Below, one piece after another: positions 33,873 to 41,460 of a stretch of 64,000 bases of DNA (position 1 is the first letter of the stretch; each line of letters begins with the position of its first letter). The notes beneath the pieces were generated by a model. The model worked only from the letters and a program-made list of their open reading frames with translations. It had not been told where the DNA came from and made no database searches. The translations under genes and the position numbers were made by a program. Origin of the DNA: JAFMJV01 sp034436555 (GTDB lineage Bacteria; Chloroflexota; Limnocylindria; Limnocylindrales; CSP1-4); assembly GCA_034436555.1 (NCBI GenBank), contig DAOTUU010000037.1, forward strand, positions 16,577 through 80,576, in the 5' to 3' direction.

Positions 33873-34762
33873 GCCGATACGCCACCCAGCCCATCCCCTA
33901 CCCCGCGGCGAAGGACTACGGCCCACGTGATCGCTGGCCGACCCTGGCCGTCGTCTGGCACATGGCGGAGGGCCGGAACGTCGCCCAGTACCTCGCGCGT
34001 GATCCGCTCCGCGGCGTGGCCGTCCACTACACGGTCGAGCAGGCGAGCGACCGCTGGAAGGACGGCGAGGTGGTCCGCTGCCTGCCGGAGGACCGCATCA
34101 GCGGCTCCATCAACCCGCGGACCATCCGCCACTCTGACGACCCCGGCGGCTACTACGGCGCATCCCACGCCAAGGCCGCTCTGGGCACGTACTGGCCGGA
34201 CACCAGCCCGAACTGCCTGGTGATCAGCGTCGAGGTGGCCGGACGTGCGGCCGAGGGCCCGACCGAGGCGCAGGTGCGCTCGATGGTCGCGCTGTGGGAC
34301 GAGCTGAAGGAGCGATACCCGAAGGTCGTGCCGCTTGGCCATCGGGACTTCCAGGACGTCAAGGCGTGCCCTGGTCGGACGCCGGCGATGAAGGCGGCGT
34401 TCGCGGCCATGGGCGGCCACGGGACGAGCCACACGGAGGTGCGGGAGATGTCGAGCCGGGACTACCAGAGCGGGCGGATCTGCACCGTGCGCGACGACGC
34501 GAAGCTCCACGACTTCCCGGGTGGGCCGGTCATCGGCCAGGTGAACCCGCCGCTCGTGCGCGACTACCTGGGCAAGGACACGGGCGGCGACTGGGCGCTC
34601 ATCAGCTCCGAGCTCGACGGACGCTCGCGGACGGCGTGGGTGCGCATGAAGGCGGTCTCCGACATCCGGCCGGCACCCGTCCCCTCCCCTGACTGCACCG
34701 GCGCGATCGCCGCGGAGCGCGAACGCATCGCGACCGCGGTGCTCGCGGTTATCCGGAACTGA
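33869..34762 (+). CDS. Phage endolysin, N-acetylmuramoyl-L-alanine amidase
   Basis: A 297-aa lysin. Residues 20-175 form an Amidase_2/PGRP-like zinc domain, with likely ligands His31 in VVWHMAEG, His158 in LGHRD and Cys167 in ACPGR. It cuts the MurNAc-L-Ala bond of peptidoglycan at lysis. The C-terminal part (190-297; LHDFPGGPVIGQV and DWALISSELDGRSRTAWV) resembles an SH3-type wall-binding domain. No signal peptide, so release depends on the holin. ATG 33869 overlaps the upstream stop. Confidence 0.88.
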   Translation: MSRYATQPIPYPAAKDYGPRDRWPTLAVVWHMAEGRNVAQYLARDPLRGVAVHYTVEQASDRWKDGEVVRCLPEDRISGSINPRTIRHSDDPGGYYGASHAKAALGTYWPDTSPNCLVISVEVAGRAAEGPTEAQVRSMVALWDELKERYPKVVPLGHRDFQDVKACPGRTPAMKAAFAAMGGHGTSHTEVREMSSRDYQSGRICTVRDDAKLHDFPGGPVIGQVNPPLVRDYLGKDTGGDWALISSELDGRSRTAWVRMKAVSDIRPAPVPSPDCTGAIAAERERIATAVLAVIRN

Positions 34763-34772
34763 GGACCGACTG

Positions 34773-35003
34773 ATGGATCGCTTCCTGCGCTACACCACGC
34801 AGAAGGAGCCCGCCCTCACCGCCAGCTTCCTCGCCGCCGTGCTGCTGGCGATCGTCGCCCGCTACCTCCAGCTGACCGACGACGACCTCGCCATCCTCGG
34901 GCCTGTCGCGCTGATCATCGCGGGCGTCGTCATTCGCGCCGGCGTGTTCAGCCCCGCGACGGTCAGCGGGCTGCTCGACGACGAGGACAAGCCGGGCTCG
35001 TGA
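34773..35003 (+). CDS. Phage holin-like protein, 76 aa
   Basis: Two hydrophobic helices (ALTASFLAAVLLAIVARYL and LAILGPVALIIAGVVIRAGVF) and an acidic tail. It follows the endolysin by 10 bases and overlaps the HNH gene (GTGA). Either this or the 66-aa protein may be the true holin, the other an antiholin. Confidence 0.55.
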   Translation: MDRFLRYTTQKEPALTASFLAAVLLAIVARYLQLTDDDLAILGPVALIIAGVVIRAGVFSPATVSGLLDDEDKPGS

Positions 35004-35356
35004 CCGCGCATCCCTGCCCTGGCTGCCTGCGGGTGACGTCGCGGCCCGGGCGCTGCGTCGCGTGCGGTGGCGGGACGACGACGCAGCGAGGGTACGGCTC
35101 GGACTGGCGTCGGCGTCGGGCACAGCAGCTGCTGCGGCATCCAGCGTGCCAGTGGAAGCGGGCATCGGACGCCGGAGCCTGCGGACATCCAGCGACGGAC
35201 GTCGACCACGTGGTTCCGAAGGTCCACGGCGGGAGCGACGAGACGGGCAACCTACAGTCGCTCTGCGCTCGCCACCATCGGGAGAAGACCGCGACGCAGG
35301 ACCGCCGATGGGGGAGGATCGCCTCGCCGGGCGAAGCGACCGCAAGCCGACCGTCC
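35000..35356 (+). CDS. HNH endonuclease, 3' end disrupted or unresolved
   Basis: The GTG overlaps the upstream stop. The product has CPGC and CVAC zinc pairs (residues 6-22), then CQW, CGHPATDVDHVVPK and LCARHH, with HNH residues His70, Asn84 and His93. HNH proteins cooperate with terminase in cos-type packaging. The domain ends near residue 100, but the frame has no stop until 36670 and runs antisense through the secreted cargo gene. I end the feature at the cargo gene boundary. Insertion of cargo probably removed the original stop. Confidence 0.65.
35319..35339 (-). terminator. Hairpin at end of cargo gene
   Basis: A 9-bp stem (TCGCTTCGC with GCGAGGCGA on the minus strand, one wobble pair) with a 3-nt loop, 18 bases after the cargo stop. 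There is no T run, so this is only a candidate. Confidence 0.35.
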
Positions 35357-36205
35357 TCAGCGCACCGCCACGAAGGTGACGAAGGACAGCGGCGCGCCCC
35401 CAGCGAGACCCGTGATCTCCCAGCAGCCTCCAGTCGGGAAGTCCACGCCGCTCGCCTGGAAGCCGCTCGCCCCGTAGCCGTCGGGGACGGAGGCACGCAG
35501 CGGAGCCGCGTCGCCATCGAGCCGGCGCCCGGTGATCGACAGGTCTCCCGGCGTGACTCGCCACCATCCGAGCTTCCAGCCGATCGTGCCGTCCGCTGCG
35601 ACCATCCGTGGGTCCGCGACGATCACGCCATCCCGGCCGATGCCGCCCACCCACAGATCCTCGTTCCCGAACGCAGCGGCCGACCCGAACAGGCGCTCGG
35701 CGAAGCTCGCCGGCACCGGCATCGGCCGGGTGACGGGACACTCGTCGAGGCCCTCGATCGCATCACGGTCGACCACCGTGAGTCGGATGGGCTCGGGGTA
35801 GCCGGGTGGGAGCGAGGGAGAGGACCAGCCGGTCCGCCCTGGGAAGAGCTCGAGGGACCACGCCCCGGCCGGCAGGGCGATCGTGGCCTCGAACCGGTCG
35901 ATCTCCACTCGTCGCAGCTCAACCGGGACGTCGGCCGAGTCTTCAGCCCGGGCGACCAGGAGGTTGTCCATGGTCGGCATCGCGGTCCCGAAGGAGCGGG
36001 CCCACTCATCGTCCCGACCGGGCACCGTGTAGTCGGTGTCTGCCCAGGTGCGGACGACGACGGTGATCGGCTCACCGGCCCACGGATCGCGTGGCGAGAC
36101 CTCGACGGTGAGATACGGGGTCCAGGCGCTAGCGCCAGTGGACACCATCAGCAGACCGATCGCGGTCAGCGCGACGACGACCATCCTCGTGATCCGTCCG
36201 GTCAT
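35357..36205 (-). CDS. Secreted protein, probable prophage cargo (moron)
   Basis: A 282-aa protein with signal peptide (residues 1-27, RMVVVALTAIGLLMVSTGASA). The body is beta-rich: residues 30-125 read as an immunoglobulin-like domain (YLTVEVSPRDPWAGEPITVVV), then a Pro/Gly-rich middle and a C-terminal beta half with two Cys. No family recognised. It is transcribed against the phage late genes, carries its own GGAGG site and TATCGT-type hexamer near 36250, and so could be expressed in the lysogen to alter the host surface (inference). Confidence 0.6.
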   Translation of the reverse strand: MTGRITRMVVVALTAIGLLMVSTGASAWTPYLTVEVSPRDPWAGEPITVVVRTWADTDYTVPGRDDEWARSFGTAMPTMDNLLVARAEDSADVPVELRRVEIDRFEATIALPAGAWSLELFPGRTGWSSPSLPPGYPEPIRLTVVDRDAIEGLDECPVTRPMPVPASFAERLFGSAAAFGNEDLWVGGIGRDGVIVADPRMVAADGTIGWKLGWWRVTPGDLSITGRRLDGDAAPLRASVPDGYGASGFQASGVDFPTGGCWEITGLAGGAPLSFVTFVAVR

Positions 36206-36376
36206 CGATCAGGCACCTCCGGAGCTCCATCGCCCTCGTGGACCGTCAACGATACAGGACGGCGTTCCTCTGACCGGAGGTGGGGTACCTCGATGGCCGG
36301 GCCTGGACCCCGCCATGACGCCGCGGGTAGCGTGTACGCGCGGCCGGGTTTCGCCATTTTTCCCGGTCCGGACGCC

Positions 36377-36627
36377 CTACTTGGGCCAGCGCCCCTCCCG
36401 GAGCTCCCGCAGGCAGTAGGCCATCTCCCGGACGCACTCGACCTCGGTCTTGCCGATCGCGGTCCACTCGCGGGATCGCTTGCCGACCTTGGGCTTCTCC
36501 CTGGGGTCGAAGGCGTACTGCTCCCACCAGTCGAGCTCGTCGTGGAAGTAGGACGTCCGACCTGCCAGCCCATGGTGTTGGCGGCATGGACCTCGTCCCA
36601 GGCGGCGACGAGCTCGGGGTCGGTCAT
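36377..36627 (-). pseudogene. Frameshifted small hypothetical gene
   Basis: From ATG 36627 the frame reads MTDPELVAAWDEVHAAN and TMGWQVGR, then must lose one base near 36560 to continue as TSYFHDELDWWEQYAFDP and REKPKVGKRSREWTAIG to the stop at 36377. The composite is one compact acidic protein of about 83 aa with a clear domain-like pattern (W-x-x-Y-A-F-D-P, R-S-R-E-W-T-A). Function unknown. Confidence 0.5.
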
Positions 36628-36645
36628 GGATCGGAGGGCCGCCCG

Positions 36646-36987
36646 TCATCCATCGATCGGCGTCCCCTGATGGAACCGCAATTTCCATCGGCCGTCGTGT
36701 CGGACCCAGATCGAGGAGCGGTTGGCCCCCGCGGCGCGATAGGTGACGAGAGCGACATCGTCCGCCAGGAGGGCGACCTCGAACGCCTCGATCAGGACCG
36801 CATCGCCGGGCGGCCCCTCGAGCAGCTGGCGGATCGTCTCCCGCGTCCAGACCCTGCCGCTGCGGCCGAACTCGACGAAGTCGTCGGCGATGAGGCCCAT
36901 GAGTCCCTCGGCAAGACCGTCCGGTCGACGGTCGGCGAGGGCCGCCTCGTATCGCAGAAGCTCGTCCCGCAGTCGCGTGGTGCTCAC
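36646..36987 (-). CDS. NTF2-like (DUF4440/SnoaL) protein
   Basis: A 113-aa single-domain protein with the NTF2-like cone pattern: LRDELLRYEAALADRR, DDFVEFGRSGRVWTRE, ALVTYRA and WVRHDGRWKLRFHQGTP. This fold binds small ligands or acts as a small enzyme or dimer partner; no catalytic residue is assured. Probably host-derived cargo. GTG start with TATGAT 6 nt upstream. Confidence 0.75.
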   Translation of the reverse strand: MSTTRLRDELLRYEAALADRRPDGLAEGLMGLIADDFVEFGRSGRVWTRETIRQLLEGPPGDAVLIEAFEVALLADDVALVTYRAAGANRSSIWVRHDGRWKLRFHQGTPIDG

Positions 36988-36993
36988 GCCTCG

Positions 36994-36999
36994 ATCATA
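36994..36999 (-). promoter_or_regulatory. Leaderless -10 hexamer, NTF2-like cargo gene
   Basis: TATGAT on the minus strand, 6-nt spacer to GTG 36987, the same host-type signal as on the chromosome. Confidence 0.55.
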
Positions 37000-37091
37000 G
37001 GGCGCCGCGGCCGGGCGCCCACTGGCGCCACAGGGCGCCCACGTGCCGCGGTGTCCCGCGGGTCGCGCACGGATACCACCGGACAGACGAA

Positions 37092-37115
37092 GGCCCCGGA
37101 CTCGCGCCCGGGGCC
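37092..37115 (-). terminator. Hairpin after the small-protein operon
   Basis: GGCCCCGG and CCGGGGCC form an 8-bp stem with an 8-nt loop, 23 bases past the stop at 37138. The following minus-strand bases are only mildly T-rich. Confidence 0.5.
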
Positions 37116-37137
37116 CGTCGTGGGGCGATCGGGTGGG

Positions 37138-37509
37138 TCAGGCGGCGGCGACCTCCTCGGTCTGCGCATCGACCATGTTCCGGCGGCCCTTCCGCGGCGC
37201 CGGCGCTTCGGGCTCGGTCTCGGCGACGGAAGTGGCCTCCGCGATCGGCTCGGGCTCCTTGACCTCGTCATCCGTGACCGCCTCGGTCGGGGACTCGGCC
37301 GCCTTGCGCGAGACCGCCGCCTTGCGGAGGGCGTTGGTGTACTGGCGCCAGTGCGGCTTGCACATCCGGCCCAGCCCATCCTTCGCGCTCGCCTGGACGG
37401 GGAACTCATCGACCGGCGCCTCGTGGGCCGCGATGCCGAACGTGGTGCTGCCGATGCAGCGGCGCAGGCCGCTGGCGATCTGGGTGGTGGCGTCCTTCTT
37501 GCTGGCCAT
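37138..37509 (-). CDS. Small phage protein with two Cys, 123 aa
   Basis: Residues 1-65 are conserved-looking (MASKKDATTQIASGLRRC, then MCKPHWRQYTNALRKA) with Cys at 18 and about 50. The rest is an acidic, Glu/Ala-rich disordered tail. AAGGAG lies nine bases upstream. Last gene of the four-gene reverse operon. Function unknown. Confidence 0.55.
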   Translation of the reverse strand: MASKKDATTQIASGLRRCIGSTTFGIAAHEAPVDEFPVQASAKDGLGRMCKPHWRQYTNALRKAAVSRKAAESPTEAVTDDEVKEPEPIAEATSVAETEPEAPAPRKGRRNMVDAQTEEVAAA

Positions 37510-37587
37510 CGTCGTGCTCCTTGGTCCCCTGCCTCGTCAGCGCCGGGCGGGGTCTCCGGCGGACCGGGCGATCGCCCGGTTTCGGCG

Positions 37588-38061
37588 TCAGGCGTCGTGG
37601 TCCTCGAGGCGCTTCCCGCAGCGGGTGCAGGGGCCCCAGGCGTTGCCACCCGCGAACCCATCGCAGTCGATCAGGCCGAAGTCCTCGGGCGCGGCGTAGG
37701 CGCCCTCCATCGCGTGCATCAGCGCGGCGCGGCGCTCGGCGGGCGTCTCGTCGTCGAGCGCCGGCTCGGTGAGTCCCTCGAGGAACTCCGCGACCTCGGC
37801 GAGCCAGCCATCGGCGTCGACGCCCGCGCCCATGTCGCGGTCGAGGCGCGTGCCCGGGTAGGCGTCGATGCGCTGGTACTGGAACTCCCCACCGGGCAGG
37901 CGGCGGACGTCGCGCATCACCCGGGAGAAGCGCTCCTGGAGATCGGCGAGCTCCTCGCGGATGGTCGACACCTCGCTCACGAGCGAGCGTGCCAGGTCCC
38001 AGCGCAGCCACTCGCCGCGGTCGGTCCGGATGGTCGGGATCGTGGGTCCGTCGATGCTCAT
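37588..38061 (-). CDS. Phage protein with C-terminal zinc ribbon, 157 aa
   Basis: An N-terminal helical part (RSLVSEVSTIREELADLQERF, coiled coil) and a C-terminal Cys cluster: IDCDGFAG, then GPCTRCGKRLEDH, which can bind zinc. AAGGAG site upstream. Function unknown; nucleic-acid or protein binding is likely. Confidence 0.55.
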   Translation of the reverse strand: MSIDGPTIPTIRTDRGEWLRWDLARSLVSEVSTIREELADLQERFSRVMRDVRRLPGGEFQYQRIDAYPGTRLDRDMGAGVDADGWLAEVAEFLEGLTEPALDDETPAERRAALMHAMEGAYAAPEDFGLIDCDGFAGGNAWGPCTRCGKRLEDHDA

Positions 38062-38076
38062 CGCGGTTCTCCTTCG

Positions 38077-38373
38077 TCAGTGCGCGGTGCGGTAGTGGGC
38101 CTGGAGGTCGGCGCTCGACCCGAACGTGGCGGGGCAGCGAAGGCAGGCGACCGCGGCGTGCTCGCCCTCGTTGAAGAGGCGGTCGGAGAGTTCCTGAAGG
38201 ACCCGGCGCGTCTCGGCGATGTCGCCCACGTGGCCCCAGTGGAGGCCGTCCGCGGGGGCGTCGTCGTGGTTGGCGAGGTGCTCGGTGATGCGCGCAAGGA
38301 GGGCGAGCGTCGCGGCGTGGTGGCCCATGTAGGCGTCGAGCGCGGTGCGGGTGTCGCGGGGTCGCTTCGTCAT
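38077..38373 (-). CDS. Phage protein ending in a C2H2 zinc finger, 98 aa
   Basis: A helical N-terminal region (ALDAYMGHHAATLALLARI) followed by CLRC-x12-HYRTAH, a classic C-x2-C-x12-H-x4-H finger at the very end of the protein. C2H2 fingers are rare in bacteria and usually bind DNA. Overall function unknown. Upstream spacing to the 157-aa gene is 15 bases, same operon. Confidence 0.6.
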   Translation of the reverse strand: MTKRPRDTRTALDAYMGHHAATLALLARITEHLANHDDAPADGLHWGHVGDIAETRRVLQELSDRLFNEGEHAAVACLRCPATFGSSADLQAHYRTAH

Positions 38374-38388
38374 CGGGGTGGCTCCGTC

Positions 38389-38625
38389 TCAGAGGCCGAA
38401 CGTGGCGGCGAGGGATTCGCTCATCGCGTCGCCCGCCTCGAGGTGATCGGCGATGGCGCGGTACATCGCGCCGAGGAGCTCCTCGCGGGAGAGGCCATCG
38501 AGGGTCGGGTGTTCGACCCGCATCCAGGCCTCGATGTGGCGCGGGTCGATCGCCCGCGTGTGCTGCGCGATCAGGCGCTGGTACTCGCTCGGCTCGCGCT
38601 TCGCGGTGGCGGTGGTGGTGTCCAT
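38389..38625 (-). CDS. Small phage protein, 78 aa
   Basis: A helical, acidic protein (EYQRLIAQHTRAIDPRH, then LSREELLGAMYRAIADHL). First gene of the reverse operon. ATG 38625 is preferred; the frame runs on to 38757, overlapping the start of the methyltransferase gene on the other strand. Function unknown. Confidence 0.5.
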   Translation of the reverse strand: MDTTTATAKREPSEYQRLIAQHTRAIDPRHIEAWMRVEHPTLDGLSREELLGAMYRAIADHLEAGDAMSESLAATFGL

Positions 38626-38683
38626 GCGTCCATGAGTCGCTCTGGACGCGCCGTGATGCAAGGCGTCGGGGCGCGATGACACC

Positions 38684-40966
38684 GTGACGACACCGTCCGT
38701 TCGGAACCGTTCCAATGCCCCGGCCGCGGCACCCTGGCGCTCCCGGATCGTGGGCACGGGGGACGAGGCGCCCGATCAGCTGCTCGCGAACCCGCGCAAC
38801 TGGCGCATCCATCCCAAGGCGCAGCAGCAGGCGCTCGCGGGCGTGCTCGACCAGGTCGGGTTCGTGTCCGCGGTGATGGTCAACCGCCGCACCGGGCACC
38901 TGGTCGACGGCCACCTGCGCGTCGAGCTCGCCCTCGCCCGCGGCGAGCCGTCCGTCCCCGTGAGCTACGTGGACCTCGATCCCGATGAGGAGGCGCTGGT
39001 CCTCGCGAGTCTCGATCCGCTCGCCGCGATGGCCGGCGTCGACGACGAGAAGCTCCGGGCCCTGCTCGCGGACGTCTCGGTCGACGACGAGGCGCTCGGG
39101 GCGATGCTCGCCAGGCTGTCAGCGTCCGAGCCGAAGGCAGGACTCACCGACCCCGACGACGTCCCCGCACCGCCCGACGAGGCGATCACGAAGCCGGGCG
39201 ACCTGTGGATCCTCGGGGAGCACCGCTTGCTGTGCGGCGACTCCGGCAACCCCGCCGACCTCGATCGGCTGCTCGACGGCGCCACCGTCGACCTGCTGTC
39301 GACCGACCCGCCCTACAACGTCAGGGTCGAGCCCCGCTCCAACAACGCGATCGCGGCCGGCATGTCCGACCAGTGGGACGCGTCCTACCAGACCGCCCTC
39401 GAGGCGAGCCAGGCCAAGCGCCGCAACGCCCGCGGCCTCCACGAGTTCGACCAGGCGCGCCTGAAGCCCCCCGCGTCGCACCACCAGTCCATGGATCTCG
39501 CGCGACATCCCGAGAAGGCACAGGCGACCCACCGCAAGATGCGCGCCAAGGACCGGCCGCTCGTGGGCGACTTCATCACCGACGAGGACTTCGCCGCGCG
39601 CCTGGGTGCCTGGTTCGGCAACGGCGCCCGGGTCCTCCGTCCCGGTGGCGCCTTCTACATCTGGGGCGGCTACGCGAACATCGCGAACTACCCGCTCGCC
39701 CTGCGGGCCGCCGGCCTCTACTTCAGCCAGGCGGTGATCTGGGTGAAGGAGCACGCGGTCCTCACCCGCAAGGACTTCATGGGCAACCACGAGTGGTGCC
39801 AGCCCGCGGGCACCCGGGTGCTCACCCCCGAGGGGCGGGTCCCGATCGAGTCGCTCCGGGACGACGACCGGGTCGTCAGCCTGGACCTCCGCTCACCGGC
39901 CATCACGGGCCTTCGGGACGGTCTCGGCATCCGCACCACGAGCCGACCCTACGACGGCGACCTCTACGGCGTGGCGGTCGGGGGCGCCGAGACCTGGACG
40001 ACCGACGGGCATCCCTGGACCGTGCGGTTCACGGCGGAGTCCGCGGGCATGTGGTGCGTCTACCTGATGCGCCGCGGACGCTGGTGGCGGGTCGGTCGGA
40101 CGCGACTCCAGACGACATGGGGCTTCGGGCTCAAGGGCCGGATGCTCACCGAGGGTGGCGAGGAGGGCTGGATCCTGAGCCTCCATGGCTCGGAGGCCGA
40201 CGCCGGGGTCGCGGAGCAGATCGCCTCGGTGCGCTACGGCATCCCGACCACGTTCTGGCGGTCGCTGGCACGGGATGGCCGGAGCGAGGCGGCGATCGCC
40301 CGCATCTACGACGCGCTCGACCTCGACGGGCTCCAGGCCGCAGCGGAGCGGGCGCTCGCGGACCACGGTCGACGCCTGGCGTTCCCGTTCGTCCGGCTCG
40401 GCGCGACGCGCACCAAGATCGGGGCCCGCGTCCCGGTCCAGGTGCGGGCCTGCAACCTGCTCCCCGAGGCGATGACGGTGCCGGTGCCCGGCAGGGGCCA
40501 CGCGTTCAGCTGGGAGCCCGTCCGGAACGTCGACCGCCAGGCCTTCGCGGGACCGGTCTACTCGATGGACGTGGACCGCCACCACCACTACGTCGCCGAC
40601 GGCATCGTCACCCACAACTGCTTCTACGGCTGGAAGGAAGGGGCCGGGCACCGCTTCTTCGGTCCCCCGAACGCCACCGACGTCTGGTCGGTCAAGAAGG
40701 TCAACCCGCGGGCGATGGTCCACCTGACCGAGAAGCCCACCGAGCTGACCCGCCTCACGATCGAGTACAGCTCCCTGCCGGGTGAGGTCGTGCTCGACCT
40801 GTTCGGCGGCTCGGGGTCCGCGCTCATCGCCGCGGAGCAGACCGGACGGCGTGCCCGCCTCATGGAGATCGACCCGCTCTACTGCGACGTCATCGTCCGA
40901 CGCTTCGAGGAGTTCACGGGCACGAAGGCCGAGCGCATCCCGGCCCCCACCTCGCAGGCCGCGTGA
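38684..40966 (+). CDS. ParB-N / DNA methyltransferase carrying an intein
   Basis: The 760-aa precursor has a ParB/sulfiredoxin-like domain (residues 30-112; LLANPRNWRIHPKAQQQ, LVDGHLRVELA), then an N6-adenine/N4-cytosine methyltransferase of permuted order: DPPYN at 208-212 and SAM-binding DLFGGSGS at 705-712. An intein occupies residues 372-645, between NHEW and CFYGWKEG, so the spliced enzyme is 486 aa. It modifies phage DNA, probably against host restriction, and precedes the terminase genes. GTG start. The stop overlaps the small terminase ATG. Confidence 0.9.
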   Translation: MTTPSVRNRSNAPAAAPWRSRIVGTGDEAPDQLLANPRNWRIHPKAQQQALAGVLDQVGFVSAVMVNRRTGHLVDGHLRVELALARGEPSVPVSYVDLDPDEEALVLASLDPLAAMAGVDDEKLRALLADVSVDDEALGAMLARLSASEPKAGLTDPDDVPAPPDEAITKPGDLWILGEHRLLCGDSGNPADLDRLLDGATVDLLSTDPPYNVRVEPRSNNAIAAGMSDQWDASYQTALEASQAKRRNARGLHEFDQARLKPPASHHQSMDLARHPEKAQATHRKMRAKDRPLVGDFITDEDFAARLGAWFGNGARVLRPGGAFYIWGGYANIANYPLALRAAGLYFSQAVIWVKEHAVLTRKDFMGNHEWCQPAGTRVLTPEGRVPIESLRDDDRVVSLDLRSPAITGLRDGLGIRTTSRPYDGDLYGVAVGGAETWTTDGHPWTVRFTAESAGMWCVYLMRRGRWWRVGRTRLQTTWGFGLKGRMLTEGGEEGWILSLHGSEADAGVAEQIASVRYGIPTTFWRSLARDGRSEAAIARIYDALDLDGLQAAAERALADHGRRLAFPFVRLGATRTKIGARVPVQVRACNLLPEAMTVPVPGRGHAFSWEPVRNVDRQAFAGPVYSMDVDRHHHYVADGIVTHNCFYGWKEGAGHRFFGPPNATDVWSVKKVNPRAMVHLTEKPTELTRLTIEYSSLPGEVVLDLFGGSGSALIAAEQTGRRARLMEIDPLYCDVIVRRFEEFTGTKAERIPAPTSQAA
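39797..40618 (+). other. Intein (274 aa) with GIY-YIG-like insert
   Basis: Block A starts at Cys1 (CQPAGTRVLTPEG); block B TTDGHPW has the TxxH motif; the C-terminus is HHYVADGIVTHN followed by Cys+1, all residues needed for class 1 splicing. Rejoining gives NHEW-CFYGWKEG, a continuous methyltransferase core. Between the Hint halves, WCVYLMRRG to RWWRVGRTRL and VRYGIPTTFW have the VYL..(x)..VGRT shape of a GIY-YIG domain, not the usual LAGLIDADG. Activity as a homing nuclease is inference. Confidence 0.88.
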
Positions 40967-41457
40967 TGGGTCGTCGAGGACCCGCCCCCACCCCGACCGG
41001 CGTGAAGCTCCGGAACGGCGAGACCCGACCGTCGCGGGTCAACCGCATGGAACCGCTGCCGCGGCGGGGCGCACCCCAGATGCCCCGGGGCATGGATGAC
41101 GAGGCCCAGAAGGTCTGGCGGCGGGTCGTGCGCGAGACGCGTGGCTCGGACGTGATCGTGGGTGCGGACGCTGACGTCCTGCGCTGCTACTGCGAGGCCG
41201 TCGCCCGCTACGCCCAGGCGGCGGAGCTCTACGCCAAGTCGAGCCCGCTCCTCCGACGCGATGGCGAGTTCGTCAAGAACCCGCTCCACCAGGTCGTGCG
41301 GGACAACGCCGATGCGGTCCGCCTGTTCGCCCGGGAGCTGGGCCTCTCGCCGTCCGCCCGGGCCGGCCTGCGGGTCGAGGCATCGGCGCTGCCCGCCGAC
41401 ATCGAGGACGTCCTTGGGCCACCGCCCCGTCTGCGCGTGGTGGGCGGCGATGCCTGA
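40966..41457 (+). CDS. Terminase small subunit, P27 family
   Basis: A 163-aa protein with the P27 pattern: basic start MGRRGPAPTPTGVKLRNGE, PRGMDDEAQKVWRRVV, a helical core and the later KNPLHQVVRDNADAVR (the N-P-x-x-x-x-x-R-x-A feature) and ARELGLSPSARAGL. It recognises the packaging site and loads the motor. The ATG overlaps the methyltransferase stop (TGATG). Confidence 0.85.
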   Translation: MGRRGPAPTPTGVKLRNGETRPSRVNRMEPLPRRGAPQMPRGMDDEAQKVWRRVVRETRGSDVIVGADADVLRCYCEAVARYAQAAELYAKSSPLLRRDGEFVKNPLHQVVRDNADAVRLFARELGLSPSARAGLRVEASALPADIEDVLGPPPRLRVVGGDA

Positions 41458-41460
41458 GCC

